Assembly (NCBI GenBank): GCA_028708195.1
Contig: JAQVZK010000097.1
Span: 1 to 8,132 of the forward strand
Direction: 5' to 3'
DNA from: Desulfovibrio sp.
Lineage (GTDB): Bacteria; Desulfobacterota; Desulfovibrionia; Desulfovibrionales; Desulfovibrionaceae
Length of the DNA: 8,132 nucleotides
The notes beneath the pieces were generated by a model that saw only the letters and a program-made list of their open reading frames with translations, did not search any database and was not told where the DNA came from. The position numbers and the translations under genes are program-made. Each line of letters begins with the position of its first letter. Position 1 is the first letter of the stretch. Shown here piece after piece: positions 1-7,435 of the stretch.

Positions 1-259
1 GAGCGAGCAGGAGGGCTGCCTTTCTGTGCCCATGAACTACCGGGCAGACGTGAAGCGCATGAGCAAGCTGCATTTGAGCGCCAAGGATCTGGACGGCAAT
101 GTCATTGAAGAAGATCTTGAAGACTTTGCTGCCATTGTCATGCAGCACGAGTTTGACCACCTGAACGGTATCTTGTTTATCGACAAAATCAGCCGTCTGC
201 GCCGTACCCTGTATGACAGCAAGGTAAAAAAATGGCTCAAGAAAAAGACTGCAGAATAG
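1..259 (+). CDS. def: Peptide deformylase, C-terminal part (5' end outside window)
   Basis: Removes the formyl group from the N-terminal Met of new proteins in the cytoplasm, using a bound metal ion. The reading frame is open from base 2, so the start lies upstream. Two of the three family motifs are visible. EGCLSVP (bases 11-31) carries the metal-binding Cys at 17-19. QHEFDH has the two metal-binding His at 146-148 and 158-160 with the catalytic Glu between them. After the active site comes the usual HLNGILFIDKIS stretch and a lysine-rich tail ending in TAG. The last 28 bases overlap the start of fmt, a functionally linked neighbour (formylation and deformylation), so the two are almost certainly co-transcribed and probably translationally coupled. 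The N-terminal motif I (GxGxAAxQ) is not in the window. Family assignment is very sure. Confidence 0.95.
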   Translation, partial: SEQEGCLSVPMNYRADVKRMSKLHLSAKDLDGNVIEEDLEDFAAIVMQHEFDHLNGILFIDKISRLRRTLYDSKVKKWLKKKTAE

Positions 260-1245
260 TCTTTATGGGCACGCCGGACTTTGCGGCCGCCAGCTTGAGA
301 AAGCTGGCGGCCTGGCCGCGCGCCCACATCGCAGGCGTGTATACGCAGCCTGACCGCCCGGCAGGGCGCGGGCACAAGCTTGCCATGTCAGCCGTAAAAA
401 AGCTGGCGCAGGAGCTGGGCATTCCCGTGTATCAGCCAGCCAGCCTTAAAAACGCTGAAGCCCAGGCCGAACTTGCCGCACTCAAGCCCGATGTTCTGGC
501 CGTGGCCGCATATGGTCTGATTTTACCCGACGCTGTGCTCGCCATGCCCCGCCTTGCGCCGGTCAACGTGCACGCCTCTGTTCTGCCGGTGCTACGTGGC
601 GCGGCCCCCATCCAGCGTGCTGTTATGGAGGGCTGGCAGCCAGAATCCAGAGCTGGCATCTCCATCATGCGTATTGGCTCAAAGCTTGATGCCGGGCCAG
701 TATACGCCATGCGTGATACGCTCATTGGCGAGCATACTTCAGGCACCCTGCACGATGCCCTGGCAGAAATGGGCGCGGATCTTTTGCTGGAAGTGCTTGA
801 TGACATGCTTGAGGGCAGAGCCGTGGCGGTGGAGCAAAACGAAGCCCTCTCCACACACGCCGCCAAGATCGGCAAGCAGGACGGCTTTGTGGACTGGGCG
901 CTTAGTGCGGCGCAGGTTCATGCCCAGATTCGTGGGGTTACGCCAAAGCCCGGCGCGCGCACCGTGCTGCATCTGGACGCTGCCGATGGTTTTGCCGTAC
1001 AGGTTATGCCGCTGATTGTTTCACCTGGAACAGTGGGCGAGCCCACAAAGGGCGAAAAACCCGGTACGGTGCGCCACGTGAACCAGGGGCTTGGTGTTGC
1101 CTGCGCCGACCGCTGGTATGGGTTTGGGATTGTGCGCCCCGAAGGCCGTAAGGACATGCCCGTGCGTGACCTGCTTAACGGCGGCCTTAAAAATCTGCCT
1201 GAGGGATTTTGCGGTTTTGCCCGACAGCCAGAAACCACTGCGTAG
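232..1245 (+). CDS. fmt: Methionyl-tRNA formyltransferase
   Basis: Transfers a formyl group from 10-formyl-tetrahydrofolate to Met-tRNAfMet, making the initiator tRNA. The protein has 337 residues, slightly longer than the E. coli enzyme. The N-terminal Rossmann-like domain begins with RIVFMGTPDFA (residues 8-18). The catalytic residues are present: N112 and H114 in VNVHASVLP, and D153 in SKLDAGP. The LRGAAPIQRA segment (121-130) between them is typical. The C-terminal domain (about 215-330) has the usual DGFVDW and IRGVTPKPGA elements and ends near GGLKNLPEGF. The ATG at 232 was chosen because AAGG lies 7 bases upstream (221-224) and it gives the short leader before RIVFMGT. It overlaps def by 28 bases. 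A parS-like 16-mer lies inside the gene at 1017-1032. No T-tract terminator follows the stop, only a hairpin at 1268-1308. Confidence 0.97.
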   Translation: MAQEKDCRIVFMGTPDFAAASLRKLAAWPRAHIAGVYTQPDRPAGRGHKLAMSAVKKLAQELGIPVYQPASLKNAEAQAELAALKPDVLAVAAYGLILPDAVLAMPRLAPVNVHASVLPVLRGAAPIQRAVMEGWQPESRAGISIMRIGSKLDAGPVYAMRDTLIGEHTSGTLHDALAEMGADLLLEVLDDMLEGRAVAVEQNEALSTHAAKIGKQDGFVDWALSAAQVHAQIRGVTPKPGARTVLHLDAADGFAVQVMPLIVSPGTVGEPTKGEKPGTVRHVNQGLGVACADRWYGFGIVRPEGRKDMPVRDLLNGGLKNLPEGFCGFARQPETTA

Positions 1246-1646
1246 AATTTTTTCTTGATGATATTTTGTGGTGGCGGGTGCCTTGTGCAAACAGGAGCCC
1301 GCCATCACGCCCTCACCCCTTGAAACCAGAATGTTTGTTTCTTTGCCGCAGACCCTTTTGACCTCACGCGGGGTTCTTGGGATTGTGCCTTTTGTGCAGT
1401 ACACTGGCGCGGCGATATCTGTGCGGGCCTGGCTGCTTGCGCAGGTTCAAGGCTCAAAGTGGCGTACGCAGCCGCTGTTTTTATGGCTGTTTTGGGCCTT
1501 TTTTTTCTGTTTTTCGGGTCATTGCTCGGGCCAAAGGCTTTTGTTGCGCAGAAGCCGCGTGAGGCGTAAAATGGGCAGTTCCCCTTTTTTGCGTCTGATC
1601 GAGCCTGATAATTGTGTTTTTTCCCGCCGTTATCTCATGAGGTTTC
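1246..1646. other. 401-base gap between fmt and the DUF116 gene
   Basis: Apart from the hairpin at its left end, nothing convincing is seen. An open frame runs on the + strand from GTG 1268 to 1660, but its start lies inside the hairpin stem and has no ribosome-binding site. Its product is an irregular Arg/Phe/Trp-rich string and it runs over the DUF116 start, so I do not call it a gene. The stretch around 1485-1530 is T-rich. TTGACC (1358-1363) resembles a -35 box but has no good -10 partner. A promoter for the DUF116-rsmB pair is expected here, but I cannot place it. No tRNA-like fold was recognised. Confidence 0.5.
1268..1308 (+). other. Stem-loop just after fmt
   Basis: GTGGTGGCGGG (1268-1278) pairs with CCCGCCATCAC (1298-1308) as an 11-bp stem with a single G-U pair. 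A 19-base loop holds a further small CCT/AGG match. No run of T follows on either strand, so it is not a classical intrinsic terminator. It begins 23 bases after the fmt stop and may protect the 3' end of the def-fmt mRNA or cause pausing. The function is inferred; the pairing is directly visible. Confidence 0.5.
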
Positions 1647-2522
1647 ATGAAACTTCGTAAATCTCCTTTTTCTCTTCCGCCGGAGCAGTACGGTGGTGCG
1701 CGCAAGCGCATCTTCATCGGCCTCATGCTGGCATCGTGTTTTGTCCTTTGTCTGGGCCTGACGGTTTTTCTTATCCTGCCCTGGTCAGATGCGCTTAAAG
1801 GAGTCGTCTGGCTTGAACGCTTGAGCCTTGGCGTGGGGCTTGTCTGTATCGCCGCGTTTGTGTGGCTTTGCCTTGTGCTGGTGTTTCATATCTATACTGG
1901 CAAGGCTTTGCCCGGTGCCCGCAGTGTGCGGCATGTGACCATCCGCCTCTTTTTTCCCCTGATGGAACTGCTGGCCAAGTTTGTGGGCATTGACCGAAAC
2001 AAGGTGCGGCGCAGCTTTATCAAGGTAAACAATGAACTTGTGCTTTCACGCCGCAAGCCCGTGCTGCCACATGAGCTGCTGCTGCTTTTGCCACACTGTG
2101 TGCAGCGTTCGTCCTGCCCGCACAGGCTTGTGCACAATGCTGACCATTGCCAGCGCTGCGGGCTGTGCCCGGTGGGCGCGCTGCTTGATCTGCGCGACAA
2201 GTACGGCATAAAGCTGGCCATCGCCACTGGCGGCACCATCGCACGGCGCATTGTGGTGCAAAGCCGCCCCTTGTGCATTATTGCCGTTGCCTGCGAGCGT
2301 GACCTCACCTCGGGCATACAGGACAGTTATCCCCTGCCGGTTTTCGGCGTGCTGAACACGCGCCCCAATGGGCCCTGCCTTGACACCCAGGTGCCACTGG
2401 ATGCACTGGAAGACGTGATACGCTTATTTCTTGGCATGACCGACAGTCTGCCCACGCGCCCCGCAGTTCTCAACAGGATGCCTGAAAGTACCGCACAGGC
2501 AAGCGGGGAGGGGAGAGCATGA
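1647..2522 (+). CDS. DUF116 family membrane-anchored cysteine-rich protein
   Basis: The 291-residue protein has two hydrophobic segments (about 21-46 and 57-86), then a soluble domain matching DUF116 (about 100-265). The soluble part carries HCVQRSSCPH, CQRCGLCP and VACERDL. Cysteines lie at 151, 157, 168, 171, 174, 210, 216 and 244, an arrangement that could bind an iron-sulfur cluster or zinc; this is inferred. The biochemical role of DUF116 is not known to me. The ATG at 1647 has GAGG (1639-1642) 4 bases upstream and sits in the centre of the 12-bp palindrome GTTTCATGAAAC (1642-1653). The stop overlaps the rsmB start as ATGA (2519-2522), implying translational coupling. The fmt - DUF116 - rsmB order recurs in Desulfovibrio and relatives, hinting at a link to translation or rRNA modification. 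The last 25 or so residues are low in conserved features. Confidence 0.85.
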   Translation: MKLRKSPFSLPPEQYGGARKRIFIGLMLASCFVLCLGLTVFLILPWSDALKGVVWLERLSLGVGLVCIAAFVWLCLVLVFHIYTGKALPGARSVRHVTIRLFFPLMELLAKFVGIDRNKVRRSFIKVNNELVLSRRKPVLPHELLLLLPHCVQRSSCPHRLVHNADHCQRCGLCPVGALLDLRDKYGIKLAIATGGTIARRIVVQSRPLCIIAVACERDLTSGIQDSYPLPVFGVLNTRPNGPCLDTQVPLDALEDVIRLFLGMTDSLPTRPAVLNRMPESTAQASGEGRA

Positions 2523-3964
2523 GCAAGAAGGCAAAACAGCGCGATGTTCAGTTGCGAGGCTTGCCCCTTAACGGGCGTAACGCTGCCCTGCGCGCCCTTC
2601 TGCTGACAGATCAGGGGCACAGCGCACAGCGGGCTTTGGCCTTGGTGCTTGACGTCAGGGGCGAGCAGCCGCGGCAGTCTTCAGCCAAAGAAATGACAGT
2701 GGCGTCGCAAGTTGTGGGATTGTCCTTCCAAGACAGGGCGTTGTGCACTGAGCTTGTGTACGGTTGCCTGCGCACCGAAATTCGCCTTGATTTTATTTTG
2801 TTTACCGTTTTGCCAAAACCTCAAAGTCTGCCGCGGCCAATGCTGCTTATTCTTGCCATTGCCGTGTACGGTCTGCTTTTTCAAGACAAGGTGCCTGCCC
2901 ACGCGGTCATTCATGAGGCAGTGGAGCAAGTAAGGCAGCTATTTGGTCAAGGCCTGTCACGAGTAGCCAACGGCGCATTGCGTTCTTTGCAGCGCGCGGG
3001 TCAGGAACCTTTGCAAGAGAGCTTTTACATACCCAAGGATTCCGGGGCGAAAGCCCGGGCAACGGATGCTGCCGAGGCAAGTTTTTCGGCACAATGTGTG
3101 TTTTATTCCTTACCGTTGTGGATAGGCAAGTTGTGGCAAAAAGCCTATGGCGAGGAAGCTTTTCAGGCTTTGTTGCGGCGCTCTTTTGAACGGCCGTATT
3201 CCGCATTGCGGATCAATGCCGCTCACCCCCGTGCGCGTGAACTTTTTGATGCCCTGGCTTTGTCCGTAGAAGCCGCAGCCCCACCTGTTAAAATTGGCCA
3301 ATGGGGCCTTGCTTTTGCCCCAGGGCAGTTGCCCCGTGAAGCTCTTGGGCAGGATTTACGCCAGTGGCAGGGGCAGGGGGCCTTGAGCTTTCAGTCGGCA
3401 GGTTCGCAGATGGCACTGCTTGAGCTTGGCCTTGACGCATGGCGCGAGCCTGTATGGGATGCCTGCGCGGGCTACGGCGGCAAGAGTATGGCGCTTATGG
3501 AGCGGGGGGTGCCTGTTGGCTTGTGCACAGACTGCTCCAGGGCAAGACTGCGTGGCTTGCCAGCTCAATGTGCGACCCTGGGGCTGGCAAAGCCAGTCCT
3601 TTGCCTGGCTGACGCAACGCATCCGCCGGTGCGCCGATGGAATGGGCATATCTTGGTTGATGCCCCGTGCTCCGGCCTTGGGGTGCTTGCGCGCAGGCCC
3701 GACATTCGCAGGCGTGAACCACAACATCTTGCTGAACTTGAAGTGCTGCAGCGGGCTATGTTGGGTAAGCTTGGTGGTATGCTGCAGCCAGGCAAGGAGC
3801 TAGCCTACATAACCTGCACGTTGAACCCGGCAGAAAATGAACTTGCGGTTGAGTATCTGCTTGATAAAAATAAGAATCTGCGTCTTATACGGCAATGGCA
3901 AACCAGTCATGAACACCCCTGGCTTGAGGGTATGTATGGGGCTTTGCTACGAAACGAAGGCTGA
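2519..3964 (+). CDS. rsmB: 16S rRNA (cytosine-967-C5)-methyltransferase
   Basis: Methylates C5 of C967 in 16S rRNA using S-adenosylmethionine. It is 481 residues against about 430 in E. coli. The N-terminal NusB-like RNA-binding domain (about 20-160) contains DRALCTELVYGCLR (72-85). The C-terminal methyltransferase domain (about 220-478) shows motif I DACAGYGGK (314-322), an acidic ADA (364-366), motif IV DAPCSG with C384, and motif VI TCT with C433 as the expected attacking cysteine. The usual VQD box before motif I reads FQS (291-293), so the conserved Asp is missing. The linker between the two domains (about 162-195) is longer than usual and accounts for part of the extra length. A purine-rich GGGGAGGGGAG sits just before the ATG, which overlaps the DUF116 stop by four bases. 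It is the last gene before the 4016-4052 terminator. Confidence 0.93.
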   Translation: MSKKAKQRDVQLRGLPLNGRNAALRALLLTDQGHSAQRALALVLDVRGEQPRQSSAKEMTVASQVVGLSFQDRALCTELVYGCLRTEIRLDFILFTVLPKPQSLPRPMLLILAIAVYGLLFQDKVPAHAVIHEAVEQVRQLFGQGLSRVANGALRSLQRAGQEPLQESFYIPKDSGAKARATDAAEASFSAQCVFYSLPLWIGKLWQKAYGEEAFQALLRRSFERPYSALRINAAHPRARELFDALALSVEAAAPPVKIGQWGLAFAPGQLPREALGQDLRQWQGQGALSFQSAGSQMALLELGLDAWREPVWDACAGYGGKSMALMERGVPVGLCTDCSRARLRGLPAQCATLGLAKPVLCLADATHPPVRRWNGHILVDAPCSGLGVLARRPDIRRREPQHLAELEVLQRAMLGKLGGMLQPGKELAYITCTLNPAENELAVEYLLDKNKNLRLIRQWQTSHEHPWLEGMYGALLRNEG

Positions 3965-4015
3965 TTTTTTTGGCAAATATTCTGTGCACGCGCTCATATT
4001 GGGCAAATTCGGCGC

Positions 4016-4052
4016 AAGAAGAGCTGGTTCGCAATGCGAACCAGCTCTTCTT
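4016..4052 (+). terminator. 17-bp perfect hairpin between convergent rsmB and parB
   Basis: AAGAAGAGCTGGTTCGC (4016-4032) is the exact reverse complement of 4036-4052, with an AAT loop. On the + strand the 3' arm ends in CTTCTT and is followed by two more T, giving a T-rich run 52 bases after the rsmB stop. On the - strand the stem likewise ends in CTTCTT, about 146 bases past the parB stop, so it probably serves both genes. Further right, CAGCG (4144-4148) and CGCTG (4168-4172) are followed by ATTTTTTC on the + strand, a weaker possible back-up terminator. Confidence 0.8.
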
Positions 4053-4197
4053 TTGATGCTATGCAAGGGGTGCTGTTTTTCAGTAATGACGCAAAGGCTT
4101 TTGTGGCTCGTTTTCTTTGTCTGGCTCTGTTCGTTTTTGTGAACAGCGGGTAAAAATGCCGGTTGGTCGCTGATTTTTTCTTCTATTGTTCGGATGC

Positions 4198-5121
4198 TTA
4201 TTCGCCGTTTAAGGTAAGGCCGAACTTTTCAAGCAATATGTCCAGTTCTTCTTTGCTGCTGTAGTTGAGCGCAATGCGCCCCGCGTTTTCATCCCCGCTG
4301 ATTTTGGCAGCACAGCCAAGGGCTGTGCTCAGACTTTTTTGTAGCGTCTTGAAGGCCGGGCTTTTTTTACGCGAAATTCTCTGGTTTACGGGCTTTGGCG
4401 CGTGCTGTTCTTCTTGCTGCGCATCCTGCCAGGGCAGGGTGGAATTGCCGCGCCAGTAGGCGGCGGCTTCTTCAGCTTCGCGTACGGTCATATTGTGGCT
4501 TTGGATGCGCAGGCGCAGAGCCTCGGCGGCATCTGGCCCGTCAATACCCAAAAGGCTTCTGGCGTGCCCGGCGCTTATGCGGCCTGCCTGCAGGTCGCTT
4601 CTGGCGGCAGTGCTGAGCTGCAGCAGGCGCAATGCGTTGGCCACAGCCGGGCGGCTCTTGCCAAGGCGCGAGGCAAGTTCTTCTTGCGTGAGGTCCAGCG
4701 CTTCGCGCAGGGCTTGCAGGGCCTCGGCTTCTTCAATGGGGTTAAGGTCTTCGCGCTGCAGGTTTTCAATAAGTGCTGCAGCCATAACCTCTTTATCCGT
4801 CAACTGGCGAATGTAGACAGGCACCTGGGCAAGCCCGGCCATTTGCGCGGCCCGCCAGCGGCGCTCACCGGCTACAATCTGGTAGTTACCTTCGCCAGGT
4901 AGCGGGCGCACAAGCAGTGGCTGTATGATGCCCTGAGACTTGATGGATGCCGCGAGCTCGCGCAGGGCGTCTTCGTCAAAGTGCCTGCGGGGCTGGCCGG
5001 GGTTGGGCTTCAAGGATGAAAGGGGCAGGGTGGATGTTGCGGTTTCCTGTTGCTTTTGCGGTTCTGTGCCGCCAAAAAGCGCGTCCAACCCTCTGCCAAG
5101 TCCTTTCTTGTTGCCGCTCAT
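4198..5121 (-). CDS. parB: Chromosome partitioning protein ParB
   Basis: Binds parS sites and, as a CTP-dependent clamp, loads onto DNA to form the partition complex moved by ParA. The 307-residue protein starts with the classical GLGRGLDALFGG (7-18), a conserved ParA-contacting tail. The N-terminal domain has PRRHFDEDALRELAASI and the CTP-binding motif GERRWR (85-90), followed by ENLQREDLNPIEEA (119-132). A helix-turn-helix lies at about 144-167 (LTQEELASRLGKSRPAVANAL). After a Gln/Lys-rich linker the C-terminal dimerisation domain (about 255-305) ends in EELDILLEKFGLTL. The ATG has GAGGTG 5 bases upstream. Unlike the common parAB operon, parA lies about 1.27 kb further upstream on the same strand, with a + strand gene between, so parB probably has its own promoter (5164-5193). 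Confidence 0.96.
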   Translation of the reverse strand: MSGNKKGLGRGLDALFGGTEPQKQQETATSTLPLSSLKPNPGQPRRHFDEDALRELAASIKSQGIIQPLLVRPLPGEGNYQIVAGERRWRAAQMAGLAQVPVYIRQLTDKEVMAAALIENLQREDLNPIEEAEALQALREALDLTQEELASRLGKSRPAVANALRLLQLSTAARSDLQAGRISAGHARSLLGIDGPDAAEALRLRIQSHNMTVREAEEAAAYWRGNSTLPWQDAQQEEQHAPKPVNQRISRKKSPAFKTLQKSLSTALGCAAKISGDENAGRIALNYSSKEELDILLEKFGLTLNGE

Positions 5122-5163
5122 AGTATCACCTCATATTTTTGTGTCTGCTTTGGCAGCCACCGT

Positions 5164-5193
5164 ATTACTAATGAATGTGTCAGCGCGTTGCAA
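5164..5193 (-). promoter_or_regulatory. Possible sigma70 promoter of parB
   Basis: Reading the - strand, TTGCAA (5193-5188) and AGTAAT (5169-5164) are separated by 18 bases, about 43 bases before the parB start. Both boxes match the consensus only partly, but the setting is AT-rich and the position fits a gene that needs its own promoter. Confidence 0.35.
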
Positions 5194-5212
5194 AATTTGT
5201 TTTTGTCAGCGC

Positions 5213-5246
5213 CAGGGGGCGTGACGTTGCCGCGCCCTGCTTTTTT
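5213..5246 (+). terminator. Terminator-like hairpin upstream of parB, + strand
   Basis: CAGGGGGCG (5213-5221) can pair with CGCCCTG (5233-5239), leaving two bulged G, across an 11-base loop. CTTTTTT (5240-5246) follows, the form of an intrinsic terminator on the + strand. A second small stem, GCGCC (5249-5253) with GGCGC (5273-5277), is followed by TTTT. No gene ends on the + strand before it. It may stop antisense transcription out of parB or end a short unannotated RNA. Confidence 0.4.
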
Positions 5247-5522
5247 GTGCGCCGAGGGCCGCACTGTGCGCTGGCGCTTTTGGGGTAGGAACACCAGTGA
5301 CATTGTTACGCATGGTCTATGGGCAGGCATGGCAAGCAAAGGGTTCCATTACTGCATTTCGTTTGTGCCTGTCTTGACAAGGCGGTCCGGGCGCGTCACG
5401 GTGCTGGCACCCATACCTGTATATTCCCGGCCGCCAGACATGCTTTCGGGATGAGCGGGCCAGCAGTGCACCACATTCAAATTTTCCGCAATATGCTGCT
5501 GACTAAGAAAAAGGACACGCTA

Positions 5523-5927
5523 ATGCTTGATCATCCCGAACTTCGCTATCTCACTGACGCCAAGGGTAATGTTGAGTCTGTGCAGCTTTCGTTAAAGCTT
5601 TGGCAGCTGGTAGAACCCAAAATCAGCGCGCAATTGAAAGCCTGCGAGGCCCCGACTCCTCTTGTACAGGCGGCTGGCCCCCTGAAAAATTTTGAGCAGT
5701 TACAACAGTTTTGGGATTTCAAATATCCCTATTCGCCTGCGGTAGATTGCCCGTATTGTGGAGCCAGCACCACTGACTGGCGCACAGACCCCGAGCAGCC
5801 CTTTATTTTAACCAACGCCAATATCGGCGGCCTGCTTGTGTTTCTTTGCAAGGGATGCGGCACAACCGTTCGTCAGAAACATTTCCGTGACCACATGGCG
5901 GTGGAGCACAGCACCCCCAAGGGATAA
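5523..5927 (+). CDS. Small zinc-ribbon protein of unknown function
   Basis: I do not recognise a named family. The 134-residue product has no signal peptide or membrane segment, so it is likely cytoplasmic. Residues 1-40 (RYLTDAKGNVESVQLSLKLW) resemble the short strand-turn-strand-helix pattern seen at the start of some Phd/YefM-like antitoxins and small regulators; this is only a look-alike. The C-terminal half has CPYCG (C76, C79) and CKGCG (C109, C112), a four-cysteine zinc ribbon. A His-rich end follows (H120, H124, H129). ATG 5523 was chosen because AAGGA (5511-5515) is 7 bases upstream; an in-frame ATG at 5493 is less well placed. The gene runs opposite to both parB and parA and stands alone. 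No ParA-like or DNA-binding motif beyond the ribbon is visible. A role in partition is possible only by location. Confidence 0.8.
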   Translation: MLDHPELRYLTDAKGNVESVQLSLKLWQLVEPKISAQLKACEAPTPLVQAAGPLKNFEQLQQFWDFKYPYSPAVDCPYCGASTTDWRTDPEQPFILTNANIGGLLVFLCKGCGTTVRQKHFRDHMAVEHSTPKG

Positions 5928-6001
5928 TTTTGGCCTGACCTTCGGTGAGGGCTTGCTGTGTCTGTGCGCTTTAACCTTTACCCTGTTGTTGCCATCAACC
6001 T

Positions 6002-6033
6002 CGTCCACAGTCAGGTGAGTCTGGCTGTGGACG
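6002..6033. repeat. Long hairpin after the zinc-ribbon gene
   Basis: CGTCCACAG (6002-6010) is the reverse complement of CTGTGGACG (6025-6033). Pairing continues inward through a T-G pair, CAG/CTG and a G-T pair to a TGAG loop, about 14 pairs in all. It begins 75 bases past the stop at 5927. No T-run follows on either strand, so a terminator role is uncertain. Confidence 0.6.
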
Positions 6034-6132
6034 CAGCAGTCTCTCGCAGCAGCCCTTCGCACCCTTCACAGCAGATATGCACCCCAGTTCGTGTCAGGTC
6101 GTTGCCGCAGCCCTTCCCGCGTGTGATGCCAG

Positions 6133-6273
6133 GTGTCGACGCAATCCCGTTACTGCCTTGTTGGCATCAGGCCGGGTACGTATTGCCGCTATCCCTTAAT
6201 ATCCCGGTTGTCACCTGTCGGGGTACGTATTGTCGCCATCCCTTACAACCCGGTTGGTTCAGGGTTGGCAAAT
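6133..6273. repeat. Degenerate 47-bp tandem repeat, three clear units
   Basis: Units begin at 6133, 6180 and 6227, an exact 47-base period. Units two and three are most alike: from 6174 and 6221 they share GGGTACGTATTG, then CGC, ATCCCTTA and CCCGGTTG, with 31 of 37 aligned columns identical. The first unit keeps the pattern GT-T-G-CGC-ATCCC-TTAC-CC-GTTGG. The tail after GTTG (TCAGGCCGGGTACG in the first) is also recognisable. Weaker partial copies appear to the left (TTGCCGCAGCCCTT at 6102-6115, GCAGCCCTTC at 6049-6058) and to the right (GTCGCC at 6280, then TTGGGTCTGGCCGGG). Since 47 is not a multiple of 3 and units have small indels, this is not a coding repeat. Confidence 0.75.
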
Positions 6274-6389
6274 ACCGCCGTCGCCCACACACCGTCCGCT
6301 TGGGTCTGGCCGGGCAAGTTTTTTTGTATACTGGCGCCTCTGGTAAGCGGCTCTTTAACTCTTGCTTGCCCGCCCGAATGTTTTGCTGC

Positions 6390-7347
<958 letters not shown>

Positions 7348-7405
7348 GCTGTAAAAAAATTATAGCTATTAACACGAAAAAACCACGAAAATATGAAGAA
7401 GTCGC

Positions 7406-7435
7406 TTGCCCGTGCAGTAGGTTGCAGGATAAAAT
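7406..7435 (+). promoter_or_regulatory. Probable sigma70 promoter of the receiver gene
   Basis: TTGCCC (7406-7411) and TAAAAT (7430-7435) are 18 bases apart; the -10 box matches 5 of 6. Transcription would begin near 7442, about 33 bases before the ATG. Just upstream are two copies of CACGAAAA (7373-7380 and 7384-7391), 11 bases or one helical turn apart, a possible regulator site. The DNA from 7286 to 7400 is notably AT-rich. Confidence 0.45.

Larger units (their letters stand above)
5122..5522. other. 401-base gap between parB and the zinc-ribbon gene
   Basis: This divergent intergenic region holds the possible parB promoter and the two + strand hairpins described separately. From about 5280 to 5500 I see no convincing gene or RNA. 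An in-frame upstream extension of the zinc-ribbon frame exists from GTG 5319, but it has no good ribosome-binding site. TTGACA (5374-5379) is a perfect -35 box, but no -10 box sits at the right distance; TATATT (5420-5425) is 40 bases downstream. Confidence 0.5.
5928..6389. other. 462-base non-coding region between the zinc-ribbon gene and the parA 3' end
   Basis: Two convergent genes end here. The region contains a long hairpin (6002-6033) and a degenerate 47-base tandem repeat (6133-6273 and flanks). At its right end CGGGCAAG (6311-6318) is inverted as CTTGCCCG (6365-6372) across a 46-base interval containing T7 and TATACT. No classical hairpin-plus-T terminator was found for either gene. 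Open frames on the + strand through the region have no ribosome-binding sites, and the repeats shift frame in them. Confidence 0.6.

Noticed and set aside
1268..1660. Open frame of 130 codons between fmt and DUF116
   Set aside because: It starts in a hairpin stem without a ribosome-binding site, has an irregular composition and overlaps the DUF116 start.
5405..5420. Sigma54 promoter (CTGGCAC) before the zinc-ribbon gene
   Set aside because: The -12 GC element is missing at the required distance from the GG.
6002..6033. DnaA boxes in the hairpin arms
   Set aside because: TCGTCCACA matches TTATCCACA at only 7 of 9 positions, and no cluster of boxes or dnaA/dnaN genes is present.
6133..6273. 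CRISPR array
   Set aside because: The units are degenerate along their whole length with no unique spacers, and no cas gene is nearby.
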